NCBI GenBank assembly: GCA_026706985.1
Contig: JAPOXR010000074.1
Coordinates: forward strand, 23,334-87,333
From: Paracoccaceae bacterium
GTDB lineage: Bacteria > Pseudomonadota > Alphaproteobacteria > Rhodobacterales > Rhodobacteraceae
Length of the DNA stretch: 64,000 bases
Reading direction: 5' to 3'
Part shown: positions 18,519 to 26,532 of the stretch, piece after piece
How positions within the stretch are numbered: position 1 is the first letter of the stretch
How the letters are laid out: each line of letters starts with the position of its first letter
Translations under genes and position numbers: made by a program
Notes under the pieces: model-generated
Seen by the model: only the letters and a program-made list of their open reading frames with translations
What the model was told of the DNA's origin: nothing
The model's database searches: none

Positions 18519-18635
18519 TTGCTCTCACTCCCTCCCGCAGGTGCCGAAGCATTCCGGTGGTTCGACATCCGCGATTCAGTCCGGTATAGTTGTGCCCCTT
18601 AACTCGGTTTCCAATACGTCGGAAGGACGACTGAA

Positions 18636-19112
18636 ATGAAGCGCTTTCTTTTTGCAGCCACTATCCTGTCATTTCTGGCTGGCTGTTCGAATTTCGATTC
18701 GGGCAATCTGAACCCGATGAACTGGTTTGAACGCGATAACACGCAAACTGCATCCGCACCCGACCCGGTTGCTGTCATTGACAGCCGGGAGTTGCTGCCG
18801 CAGGTCACCGAAGTTACCCAGTTGCAGATATCAAACGGTTTGGTCGTGCTGGCCAAAGGCCTGCCGCCGACGCAGGGATTCTGGGATCCGGTTCTGGTTC
18901 CGACCAATGATGAATTGCCGATTGACGGCGTTCTCACCTATGAACTCAGGGCCTCGGGACCGACCGATGAGGTTGTGGAAGGCACAGAAGAAAGCCGGGA
19001 AATTCAAGCCGCCCGCACCATCACCTCTGACATGCTCGAGAATGTGGCCGTTATCCGCGTCGTCGCTCTGGCCAACCATTGGGATCTCGTGGTCAGCGCA
19101 CCGGGCAACTAA
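18636..19112 (+). CDS. Putative outer-membrane or periplasmic lipoprotein
   Basis: A 158-residue protein with a clear lipoprotein signal: MKRFLFAATILSFLAGCSNF, lipobox LAGC with the lipidated cysteine at 17. The mature part has a short linker (asparagine/tryptophan rich) then a beta-rich region with VVLAKGLPPTQGFWDPVLVPTN and a C-terminal VAVIRVVALANHWDLVVSAPG. I recognise the general type as conserved in alphaproteobacteria but cannot assign a role. A GGAAGGACG Shine-Dalgarno lies before the ATG. Its stop overlaps the stop of rnd on the other strand by four bases. Confidence 0.8.
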   Translation: MKRFLFAATILSFLAGCSNFDSGNLNPMNWFERDNTQTASAPDPVAVIDSRELLPQVTEVTQLQISNGLVVLAKGLPPTQGFWDPVLVPTNDELPIDGVLTYELRASGPTDEVVEGTEESREIQAARTITSDMLENVAVIRVVALANHWDLVVSAPGN

Positions 19113-20272
19113 AGCGTGACCAGCCTGGTCGTACCCTGCTTCATCGTCAGGGCTGCGCGTCCTGCGCATAGTTCCAGCGCATCCTCGCCGAATTGAACCC
19201 TCCGCCAGCCCTGCAAAGGTCTGGCGGATGGATTCCCGGACGCGACCTGCACCAGATCTTCGCTGGTGGCGATGAGACGTTCAGCGACGCCGATTTCTTT
19301 CGCTTTCATCTTGAGCAGGACGCGCAGCATTTCAATTTCCGGCCGGGGTTCCGACTGGGCCCGCCGGCCCGTTGCTGGAAACCTGTCTGGAGCCGCCTCA
19401 AGCCCGGCCCGGACAGCGGCCAGTAATTCATCCGTGTATTTTCCGGATTTGAAATGGTTGGGAAGAAAGCGGGAATTCTGCAGGCTCCTGCGATTCGTCG
19501 GGCGGGAACCCGCCAATTCCAACAGTGCCTTGTCCGGAACAATCCAGTTGCGGGGACGATTCTGCCGCTGAGCCATCAATTCGCGAAATTTTGCCAATTC
19601 GCACAACACCGCCCGGTAGGCCGTGGTTCCGTTGCCGCGCTTGAGGCGCAGCCAGGCATCCTCGGGGTCAGTGTGGTATGTTGAGGGGTTGATCAAAGTG
19701 GCGATCTCTTCGCCGATCCAGTCAATGCGGCTGTTTTTCCGCAACCGGTTGCACAACTCCACATAAATCGGCCTGAGATAATCCACATCTGCGGCGGCGT
19801 AACGAAGCTGTCGTTCAGACAGCGGCCGGACCGACCAGTCGGTGATTTTCGGCGCTTTGTCCGTCTTCGCGCCGGCAATATCCTGAACAAGCACATCATA
19901 TCCGACCTGGTCACCATAACCGCATACCATGGCGGCGATCTGGGTGTCGAACAGAGGTTCCGGCAGCACCCCCAGCTGCAAATGAAAGATCTCCAGATCC
20001 TGCCGGGCGGCATGCAGAACCTTCACGGTTTTCTCGTCGAGCAACAGCCCACTCAGCGGTTGTAGCGACAATTGCGGGGACAGCGTATCAAACAGGGCAA
20101 GACTGCCCGGCCCGTCGCCGGGATACGCCATCTGCAGAAGGCAAAGCCGGGGATAGTAGGTTTTCTCGCGGAGAAACTCGGTATCCAGCGTCACAAAATC
20201 ATGCCGCCCGGCCCGGTCACAGAATTCCTGCAACTGCTCGGTCGTGGTTTTCAGTTCAAACACAGGCAGCAA
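19109..20272 (-). CDS. rnd: Ribonuclease D
   Basis: 3'-5' exoribonuclease that trims tRNA and other stable RNA ends. The 387-residue protein has the DEDDy motifs of the catalytic domain: DTEFLREKTYYP (about 29-40), VKVLHAARQDLEIF, and YAAADVDYL. Two HRDC-like helical domains follow, with NRPRNWIVPDKALLELAGSRP. Length matches the family. It starts with ATG, its promoter lying in the 188-base gap that also precedes the small gene at 20461. It converges on the lipoprotein gene. Confidence 0.94.
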   Translation of the reverse strand: MLPVFELKTTTEQLQEFCDRAGRHDFVTLDTEFLREKTYYPRLCLLQMAYPGDGPGSLALFDTLSPQLSLQPLSGLLLDEKTVKVLHAARQDLEIFHLQLGVLPEPLFDTQIAAMVCGYGDQVGYDVLVQDIAGAKTDKAPKITDWSVRPLSERQLRYAAADVDYLRPIYVELCNRLRKNSRIDWIGEEIATLINPSTYHTDPEDAWLRLKRGNGTTAYRAVLCELAKFRELMAQRQNRPRNWIVPDKALLELAGSRPTNRRSLQNSRFLPNHFKSGKYTDELLAAVRAGLEAAPDRFPATGRRAQSEPRPEIEMLRVLLKMKAKEIGVAERLIATSEDLVQVASGNPSARPLQGWRRVQFGEDALELCAGRAALTMKQGTTRLVTL

Positions 20273-20402
20273 TCCGCACAGAGTGATTTCCCTATTCGCC
20301 GGACATGGAAGGCCCCAATACAGGCGCTCAGCCGCTGCCGCAACTTCGCTGAAAATTCGGTAGTGTCTCAGTTTGAAATCGTGGCGGCGATGAGTAAGAA
20401 AT

Positions 20403-20423
20403 ATGGTATTTAACGTTTACCAT
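20403..20423. promoter_or_regulatory. Imperfect palindrome upstream of the small gene
   Basis: Arms ATGGTA and TACCAT are separated by nine bases that include the AACGTT hexamer. It lies in an AT-rich patch, 38 bases ahead of the small ORF at 20461 and about 130 bases upstream of rnd. It could be an operator; no known regulator is assigned. The TTTACCATAA edge loosely recalls CtrA-type half sites. Confidence 0.3.
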
Positions 20424-20460
20424 AAGATCATAGATACAGAGAAATCAGGAAACACCGTTC

Positions 20461-20619
20461 ATGCCTGAAGGCCCTCAGGGACAGCGCCGACCGTCGGATG
20501 TCGTCGGATGCGCTGTAACGGTCGCGAAGATTGCGACCGGTGAACTGGATGACACTGTCGGCAAGCCCCGCCAGCCCAACAAAGCCGAAGGTGATCGCAT
20601 GACACTGGTGTCAGACTAA
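20461..20619 (+). CDS. Small protein resembling an alphaproteobacterial GQRRP family
   Basis: A 52-residue ORF starting ATG CCT GAA that encodes MPEGPQGQRRPSDVVGCAVT, then VAKIATGELDD, ending TLVSD. The N-terminal half closely follows a widespread family of short basic alphaproteobacterial proteins (pattern KGxQGQKRPADVIGNAVKVxxIATGE) whose longer members carry a lysine/arginine-rich GRKGG tail. Here that tail is replaced by a short unrelated end, so this may be a truncated or divergent member. No experimental function is known to me. The Shine-Dalgarno (AGGAAA) is weak. Confidence 0.6.
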   Translation: MPEGPQGQRRPSDVVGCAVTVAKIATGELDDTVGKPRQPNKAEGDRMTLVSD

Positions 20620-20889
20620 TCGGCCCTTGCCCGACCGCTCAGCTCCGGCTCTTGTCCACATTATCTGGTGAAAGGTTCCGGTCCGGAACAACCGGCAATT
20701 TCAACATTCCCGGCCTGCGGAATTTTCAGCCGGCAGGCCTGCTTGGGCCAAGAACGCATCATGGGCCGGGAGATATGCGGATCGCGGAATTGAAGGCGAT
20801 CCATGGGCGGCGGCTGTGTTGTTCGGCGTATCGGATTGGATTTCTTTCCTATAGGTTTTTTTTGCCGGCCAGGATGGGAGAAACAACGC

Positions 20890-21324
20890 ATGCGCGCATT
20901 GATACAACGGGTGACCGAAGCGTCGGTGGAGGTTGCGGGTCAGCCGACGGCCTGCATCGGCAAAGGTCTGCTGATACTGATCTGCGCAATGGCGGATGAC
21001 GATTATGGACATGTCGCACCTTTGGCGAGAAAGATCGCGAATCTGCGAATCTTCGCCGACGATGAGGGCAAAATGAACCTTTCCATCCAATCCGTGGGGG
21101 GTGCCGCACTCATTGTCAGCCAATTCACCCTGGCCGCTGATACATCCCGCGGCAACCGGCCCGGTTTTTCGCGTGCCGCCGCCCCAATGATCGGGCGGAC
21201 ACTCTATGAGGGTTTTGTCGCCGAGATGCGAAACTATTGTGAAGTTCAGACCGGGAGTTTCGGTGCAGAGATGGCTGTCCGCCTGACGAATGACGGTCCT
21301 GCCACATTCTGGCTCGAAATGTGA
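20890..21324 (+). CDS. dtd: D-aminoacyl-tRNA deacylase
   Basis: Proofreads translation by hydrolysing D-amino acids, and glycine misacylated on tRNA-Ala, from tRNA. The 144-residue length matches DTD. It begins [15 protein letters not shown] and holds the catalytic-site blocks [17 protein letters not shown] and [12 protein letters not shown], equivalent to the SQFTL and NxGPVT motifs. The ATG at 20890 was chosen because it gives the exact family N-terminus; the longer frame from 20803 adds 29 unrelated residues. Followed directly by tRNA-Asn on the opposite strand. Confidence 0.95.
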   Translation: MRALIQRVTEASVEVAGQPTACIGKGLLILICAMADDDYGHVAPLARKIANLRIFADDEGKMNLSIQSVGGAALIVSQFTLAADTSRGNRPGFSRAAAPMIGRTLYEGFVAEMRNYCEVQTGSFGAEMAVRLTNDGPATFWLEM

Positions 21325-21331
21325 GTGAGTT

Positions 21332-21406
21332 TGGCTCCGGCGGCAGGATTCGAACCTGCGACCAATTGATTAACAGTCAACTGCTCTACCGCTGAGCTAC
21401 GCCGGA
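21332..21406 (-). tRNA. tRNA-Asn (GUU anticodon)
   Basis: Reading leftward, acceptor TCCGGCG/CGCCGGA, D-arm GCTC...GAGC, anticodon loop containing GTT (CTGTTAA), T-loop TTCGAAT, discriminator G and encoded CCA; 75 bases. The 3' end is seven bases from the dtd stop on the other strand. Confidence 0.97.
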
Positions 21407-21445
21407 ACAGCGCCGGTAACTAACAGCCGAAGGTCACATTGTCCA

Positions 21446-22348
21446 TCAATTATGCCCGTCCGGCAGGGTAAAAATCTGTTCGGAACCGGATGGGTGCCGC
21501 CGCGCCATGCTCCGCTTTTCGAGATCAATCAAATGCGCCAACACAACACGTCCGGCCATCGGCATCAGCACCAGTGGCAACTCCCGGTAGATCCGGCGGG
21601 CCAGTTCACCGGCGCTTCCCGGCATGATTTTGAGTTCCGCCAGTATCTGCTCCTCCCGCTCCAGCCGGTGGTCAATCTGGTAGGCAATCATGCCATGCGG
21701 GTCTTCAATGACGCCGCCATGGCCCGGAAAATAAACCGATTCACAGCGCTGAGACAGGCGCTGCAGTGAATCTCTGAAATCACCCATGTCTCCCTGAGGT
21801 GGTGAGATGACCGTGGTTGACCACGCCATCAGATGATCACCCGAAAAGATGACATTCTCCTCCTGCCAGGCGATGCAGATATGGTTGGTGAAATGTCCGG
21901 GAGTCCAAAGGCATTCCAGCGTCCACTCGTCGCAGGATAGTATTTCACCATCGGCAAGCTCGATGTCGGCACGGAACTGACGGTCGATGCCGAACTCCGC
22001 ATCAGTGCTTTCAATGGCACCGGGCCGACCGGGATGCGCGTAGAGCGGCGCTCCGGTGGCCGCGGCAAGACGGGGAGCCAAAGCGCTGTGATCGATATGA
22101 GAATGGGTCACGATAATCGCCTCAATGCCGCCGCTCCCGCGGGTGGTCTCAATGATGGTATCAAGATGCCCGTCATGATCGGGTCCCGGGTCAAGCACCG
22201 CGATTGCGTGGTTGCCGATCAAATAGGTATTTGTTCCGGTGAAAGTCATCGCCGACGGGTTCGGTGCCACGATCCGGCGCAATCCCGGCCGCAGCGTTTC
22301 CGCCTCCCCCACAGCCGGGTGAAAATTTCGATTGAACGGGTTTTTCAC
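21446..22348 (-). CDS. Metallo-beta-lactamase-fold hydrolase (LACTB2-like)
   Basis: Predicted metal-dependent hydrolase. The 300-residue protein has the MBL motif HSHIDHSA (about residues 80-87), NTYLIGNHAIAVLDPGPDHDGH upstream, the later metal ligands in WTPGHFTNHICIAW, FSGDHLM and FPGHGG, and a C-terminal winged-helix segment (RRIYRELPLVLMPMAGRVVLAHLIDLEK). The MBL plus winged-helix layout matches the LACTB2 group, whose human member is a single-strand endoribonuclease; a nuclease or thioesterase role here is inference. It is divergent from the histidine kinase. Confidence 0.88.
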   Translation of the reverse strand: MKNPFNRNFHPAVGEAETLRPGLRRIVAPNPSAMTFTGTNTYLIGNHAIAVLDPGPDHDGHLDTIIETTRGSGGIEAIIVTHSHIDHSALAPRLAAATGAPLYAHPGRPGAIESTDAEFGIDRQFRADIELADGEILSCDEWTLECLWTPGHFTNHICIAWQEENVIFSGDHLMAWSTTVISPPQGDMGDFRDSLQRLSQRCESVYFPGHGGVIEDPHGMIAYQIDHRLEREEQILAELKIMPGSAGELARRIYRELPLVLMPMAGRVVLAHLIDLEKRSMARRHPSGSEQIFTLPDGHN

Positions 22349-22395
22349 TTTTCAATTCCTTGCCCGAAACCGGGATTGACACTAGATTTCACCGC

Positions 22396-23823
22396 ATGAC
22401 AAGCGATGCATCTGCGGCTGTGGCAACTCAGCGGCGCGGAAGGAGACGAACCTTCCTGCCGAAAGGACTTCGCGGCAGAGCGGTGCTGATTCTTCTGTTT
22501 CCGGTGATTATGACGCAGCTGGTGCTGGCTGCTGTGTTTATCCAGAAGCACCACGACCGGGTGACGCGGCAGATGGTTGCCAATGTCGTCCCGCATCTGC
22601 GTATCGTGCTGTCACGCATTAACTCTGCCACGAATATCGAGGATGCGCGCGAGAAGATCACACCCAGTGTCGTCGCCGGCAAACTGACCGTTGTATTTGC
22701 GCAGAAAGCGGTTCAGGAGGATCTCGCGGACAAGCGCCTGTTTTATGATTTTTCCGGATTGGTGGTCATCGACACGATCCGCGAAGCATTGCCGAGTGTG
22801 ACACAGATCGATCTCACACCGAATATGGACAGGAGTTTCACCATCCGTGCGGCGACATCGCTCGGCAATGTCGAACTGCATCTGGCCCGGAACAGTGTCT
22901 CGCCGTCAAACCCGCAACAACTGCTCATTTTGATGGCATTCACCGGAATAATTCTCACCGCCATCGCCTACGCCTATCTGCGAAACCAGCTGAAACCCAT
23001 CATCCGCTTGGCAGCTGCATCGAAAGCGTTCGGCAAGGGGCAGCGGATTGAACTCGCCGAGGCCGGTGCCACCGAAGTCCGCGAAGCCACCCGAGCCTTC
23101 CTGGGAATGCGGGATCGGATCGACAATCATATCGAGCAGCGCACACAGATGCTGTCTAATATCAGCCATGATCTGAAAACCCCGTTGACCCGCCTCCGGG
23201 TCGGTCTGGAGTTGCTTGAAAAAACGCCGGAGACCGCTGAACTGATTGCCGACGTCAAACATATGACCGCGATGGTCGAGGAGTTTCTCGAATTCAGCAG
23301 GGATTCAAAACTGGAAGAGACCGTGCTTGTGGATGTCAACGCGCTCGCGGATCAGATCGTTGACGGCGCACGCCGTCCGGAGCGGAAACTGAGTTTGGTC
23401 ATGGACACGAATTCCACGGTTGACCTGGCGGTGAACATCAAGCCCAGTTCAACCCGGAGAGCCGTGCAGAATTTGGTGTTGAATGCCTTTGATCACGCTT
23501 CGGAAACCCGGCTGACAATCCGGGCCGATGGCCGGCTTCTGACCTTCATCGTGGAGGATAATGGTCCCGGAATTCCTGAGGATCAGCGTGAACTCGCCTG
23601 CAGCCCCTTCGTGCGCCTGGATTCCTCGCGCAGTCCCACCAGCGCCGGTGGAATTGGCCTGGGATTGTCGATTGCCGAGGATGCGGCCATCAACCAGGGT
23701 GGCAGCCTCAGTCTCGCCTCAAGTTCCGATTTAGGCGGGTTGAAAGCCACCCTTTCCCTGCCAATTTCCTCGGCTTGGCCGCGTATGGCGACAACCGCCA
23801 ACCGACCGGCGGGTGACTGGTAG
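22396..23823 (+). CDS. Sensor histidine kinase, EnvZ type, without adjacent regulator
   Basis: Two-component sensor of the inner membrane. From the ATG at 22396 it is 475 residues; a TTG at 22360 is an alternative start. Domains in order: cytoplasmic basic lead, first TM (RAVLILLFPVIMTQLVLAAVFI), a short periplasmic domain of about 120 residues, second TM (LLILMAFTGIILTAIAYAYL), HAMP, the dimerisation/phosphoacceptor domain with SHDLKTPLTRLRVGLEL (His258), and the ATPase domain with NLVLNAFDHA (N box), VEDNGPGIPED (G1) and GGIGLGLSIAEDAA (G2). All kinase boxes look intact. No response regulator gene lies beside it. The last tryptophan codon and stop overlap the 3' end of the tRNA on the other strand. 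Confidence 0.92.
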   Translation: MTSDASAAVATQRRGRRRTFLPKGLRGRAVLILLFPVIMTQLVLAAVFIQKHHDRVTRQMVANVVPHLRIVLSRINSATNIEDAREKITPSVVAGKLTVVFAQKAVQEDLADKRLFYDFSGLVVIDTIREALPSVTQIDLTPNMDRSFTIRAATSLGNVELHLARNSVSPSNPQQLLILMAFTGIILTAIAYAYLRNQLKPIIRLAAASKAFGKGQRIELAEAGATEVREATRAFLGMRDRIDNHIEQRTQMLSNISHDLKTPLTRLRVGLELLEKTPETAELIADVKHMTAMVEEFLEFSRDSKLEETVLVDVNALADQIVDGARRPERKLSLVMDTNSTVDLAVNIKPSSTRRAVQNLVLNAFDHASETRLTIRADGRLLTFIVEDNGPGIPEDQRELACSPFVRLDSSRSPTSAGGIGLGLSIAEDAAINQGGSLSLASSSDLGGLKATLSLPISSAWPRMATTANRPAGDW

Positions 23824-23893
23824 GCCCGGAGGGATTTGAACCCCCAACCAAAGCGTTATGAGCGCTCTGCTCTAACCGTTGAGCTACGGGCCT
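23818..23893 (-). tRNA. tRNA with CAU anticodon, probably tRNA-Ile2
   Basis: Reading leftward, acceptor AGGCCCG/CGGGCCT, D-arm GCTC...GAGC, anticodon stem GAGCG/CGCTT with loop CTCATAA (anticodon CAT), T-loop TTCAAAT, discriminator A and encoded CCA; 76 bases. The A1-U72 pair and the TTGGTT variable-loop region resemble the lysidine-modified tRNA-Ile2 (ileX) rather than elongator Met, which usually starts with G. The CCA end is antisense to the last codon of the kinase gene. Confidence 0.93.
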
Positions 23894-23942
23894 CCTGCGA
23901 TCAGTCTTAGGAAACACCACCGCACCGGTCAACCCGCCACTC

Positions 23943-24362
23943 TCAACCGACAAGTTCAATGCCGGCAAAGAAGAAACCGATTTCAACCGCCGCAGTATCG
24001 CCGGCGTCCGAGCCGTGGACCGAATTTTCCGTCAACGACAACGCAAACCGATTACGGATTGTTCCCGCATCAGCATCGGCAGGATTGGTTGCGCCCATTA
24101 TTTCACGGTTGCGGCTGATCGCTTTCTCACCCTCCAGAACCTGCACAAGCACCGGCCCGGAGGTCATGAATTCACATAATTCCCCGAAAAATGGCCGTTC
24201 ACGATGCACGCTGTAGAATTCCATTGCCTGCGCCAGGGTGAGTTGGATCCGTTTTTGTGCGACGATGCGCAGTCCTCCCTCTTCGAGTATAGCGTTGATC
24301 TGTCCGGTCAGGTTCCTCTTTGTCGCATCCGGCTTGATGATGGAGAGGGTTCTTTCTGTCAC
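23943..24362 (-). CDS. ndk: Nucleoside diphosphate kinase
   Basis: Balances nucleoside triphosphate pools by moving the gamma phosphate through a phosphohistidine. Length 139 residues from the GTG at 24362. Shows [18 protein letters not shown] at the start, the Kpn-loop region, and the active-site [20 protein letters not shown] with the catalytic histidine. The GTG is preceded by AAGG at a good distance, while the upstream ATG (24377) has no Shine-Dalgarno, so GTG was chosen; the family start also fits better. It precedes holC's tail by about 100 bases and is likely transcribed alone. Confidence 0.96.
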   Translation of the reverse strand: MTERTLSIIKPDATKRNLTGQINAILEEGGLRIVAQKRIQLTLAQAMEFYSVHRERPFFGELCEFMTSGPVLVQVLEGEKAISRNREIMGATNPADADAGTIRNRFALSLTENSVHGSDAGDTAAVEIGFFFAGIELVG

Positions 24363-24463
24363 AGTGATGCCTTTCATCTGTATTCAGCATTGCAATCGAT
24401 AAGGGCACTGTGCCCGTAACATTCTGCATTGCGTTTGCAACCCCGTGAGCGGCTGATGCCGGC

Positions 24464-24934
24464 TCAACTGATGTTCTTGCTGGCGGTTTCCTCCCAACCG
24501 CCAGCTTCATTGGAAAAATACCTGACAGCGACCCCGGCCTTGGCGAACCCGTCCCATAGGTTGCGGGCAATTGCCAGTTCGTCACGGTTATCGCCGCGGA
24601 ATACGATGGAAACTCTCTGCCAGTCGGCGACATCTGATTCGTCCAGATCCGCCCCGTCAAACAGAATCAGCGCATGCGCCCGGTTGGCCGGAGCAGCCGC
24701 TGAGCGCATCAGCAGCACCGGCTGTTCGGCGTCAAAACCGCCTCCCTCCACGGCATGCGGGAAAAACCCATGCGCCGGGCGCAGCCACAATTCGCTGTCC
24801 AGATTCTCAAGCGCATCATCCGAACGCGCCCGCACAGCCGACCGCCACCCCGCCGCGCGCGAACGCATCAGCAATGCACGCACCAGATCGGACACATCGG
24901 GTCCGGTGGTTTTATAGAAATACACCTCACCCAC
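24464..24934 (-). CDS. holC: DNA polymerase III chi subunit
   Basis: Clamp-loader accessory protein that contacts single-strand binding protein at the replication fork. The 156-residue protein starts GEVYFYKTTGPDVSDLVRALLMRS and contains LDSELWLRPAHGFFPHAV and the VFRGDNRDELAIARNLWDGFAKAGVAVRYFS C-terminal block typical of HolC. It overlaps the end of pepA by eight bases, so the two are translationally coupled. The same pepA-holC order is found in E. coli and most proteobacteria. Confidence 0.92.
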   Translation of the reverse strand: MGEVYFYKTTGPDVSDLVRALLMRSRAAGWRSAVRARSDDALENLDSELWLRPAHGFFPHAVEGGGFDAEQPVLLMRSAAAPANRAHALILFDGADLDESDVADWQRVSIVFRGDNRDELAIARNLWDGFAKAGVAVRYFSNEAGGWEETASKNIS

Positions 24935-26405
24935 GGTTTTCGAAATGTTCTCTGATCAGCCGGCAGACAGCCCGCACACCCCAACCGGTTGCACCGGCAG
25001 GTGCCAATTCAGTGTCCCGATCGGACAGGGAAACGCCGGCGATATCCAGATGGATCCAGGGTATCTCCGGTTTCACGAATCGTTGAAGAAACTGGGCCGC
25101 GGTAATGGCGCCGGCATCCCGGCCTCCGACGTTCTTCATATCCGCAATTCGTGATTTCAGCATCCTGTCGAATGAATCATGCAACGGCATCATCCATGCC
25201 CGCTCCCCTTCACCGGCGGCGGCAGACAGAAACCGGCGGCAGAATTTTTCATCGTTGCTGAAAGCGCCGGCACACTCCTTGCCCAGGCTGACTATGATCG
25301 CCCCGGTCAGCGTTGCCAGGTCAATGATCGCGGATGGCGAGAATTCAGACTGGCCGTGCCACAATATATCGGCAAGCACCAAACGGCCTTCCGCATCGGT
25401 ATTGATCACTTCGACGGTGTCGCCTTTCAGCGAGCGGACCACGTCTCCGGGCCGCTGCGCCGAACTTCCCGGCATGTTTTCCACCAGTCCGACGATGCCG
25501 ATGACATCGGCGCGTGCGCGGCGCTGTGCCACAGCGCGCATCACACCGGTGACCACTGCCGCCCCAGCCATATCCATGGTCATCTGTTCCATTTTGGCTG
25601 CCGGCTTGAGCGATATGCCGCCGCTGTCGAAAACAACTCCCTTGCCGACCAGCAACAAGGGTTTCTTTCCATCTCCTCCCCGCCAGCGGAGGATTCCGAC
25701 CCGCGAAGGGTTCGCCGAACCCTGGCCGACCGCCAGCAATGCGCGCATGCCCAGCGATTCGAGCTGTCTTTCCTCAAGGATTGTCACTTCCACCCCAAGC
25801 GGCTCAAGAGTTTTCAACCTCCGCGCGAATTCCCCGGTGGTCAGGACATTCGCCGGTTCATTCACCAGGTCGCGGGTCATTAAAACCCCTTCGGCAACGG
25901 CAGCGAGAGTTTCGAATCGTGCCCGCACAACCTCGACCCGGCCAGTGACAAAAACTAACCGGCCATGCCCACTCTCCCGACCGGCACCGGATTTGTGCTT
26001 CCCGAACCGGTAGCTGCGGAGCATTGCGCCGAATGCCGCTTCCTCAGGCTTCGGAATACCCTGGCAGACAATGAGTGTCTCCGCCGCCGCCGCCATGCCG
26101 CTGATTGCAGCGCCGGCGCGGCGGATGTCTTCCGGTTCCGCCTTTCGGTCCAGTTTTAGCAACAATATCGCCTCCGCGGCGACGCCTGCGGGAAACCCGA
26201 TCCGCAAAGCCCGGCCAAGTTTCAGTTTCTTAAAGGCTGGACTCTGCGCACAGCGCGCCACCGCGCCACCGCACATACGATCCACCGGTCGCGCCGAGGG
26301 AGTTAGCCGCCCTTCTGAATCCGCAAACAGTGCAAGGCAACCGCCATGCGCCTTGAGCACAGACCGTCCGATCGACTCAAAGGCGATCTCCGCATGCTGA
26401 TTCAT
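24927..26405 (-). CDS. pepA: Leucyl aminopeptidase (M17)
   Basis: Hexameric zinc/manganese aminopeptidase. From the ATG at 26405 it is 492 residues. The N-terminal domain is less conserved; the catalytic domain has VGKGVVFDSGGISLKP (first metal site), MTMDMAGAAVVTGVM, and the M17 signature NTDAEGRLVLAD, with the conserved lysine and arginine. In other bacteria PepA also binds DNA; nothing here shows that. Divergent from lptF as in E. coli, with both starts close to 26.4-26.5 kb. An ATG eight codons upstream (26429) is a weaker alternative. Confidence 0.94.
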   Translation of the reverse strand: MNQHAEIAFESIGRSVLKAHGGCLALFADSEGRLTPSARPVDRMCGGAVARCAQSPAFKKLKLGRALRIGFPAGVAAEAILLLKLDRKAEPEDIRRAGAAISGMAAAAETLIVCQGIPKPEEAAFGAMLRSYRFGKHKSGAGRESGHGRLVFVTGRVEVVRARFETLAAVAEGVLMTRDLVNEPANVLTTGEFARRLKTLEPLGVEVTILEERQLESLGMRALLAVGQGSANPSRVGILRWRGGDGKKPLLLVGKGVVFDSGGISLKPAAKMEQMTMDMAGAAVVTGVMRAVAQRRARADVIGIVGLVENMPGSSAQRPGDVVRSLKGDTVEVINTDAEGRLVLADILWHGQSEFSPSAIIDLATLTGAIIVSLGKECAGAFSNDEKFCRRFLSAAAGEGERAWMMPLHDSFDRMLKSRIADMKNVGGRDAGAITAAQFLQRFVKPEIPWIHLDIAGVSLSDRDTELAPAGATGWGVRAVCRLIREHFENRG

Positions 26406-26532
26406 GGCCGCTGCACTCCTGCCGTTCACGCCGGATGGACCATGGCGGCCCAGATCGATTTCAAGCTACACTTCAATGCGCCGTTTTGCTAGTTTTGATT
26501 GGTCCTCCTATGCGCATGAAAGGCATGGAATT

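Noticed and set aside
25105..26013. 302-codon plus-strand frame opposite pepA
   Set aside because: Low-complexity, serine/proline/arginine-rich product typical of antisense frames in GC-rich genes; pepA on the other strand is secure.
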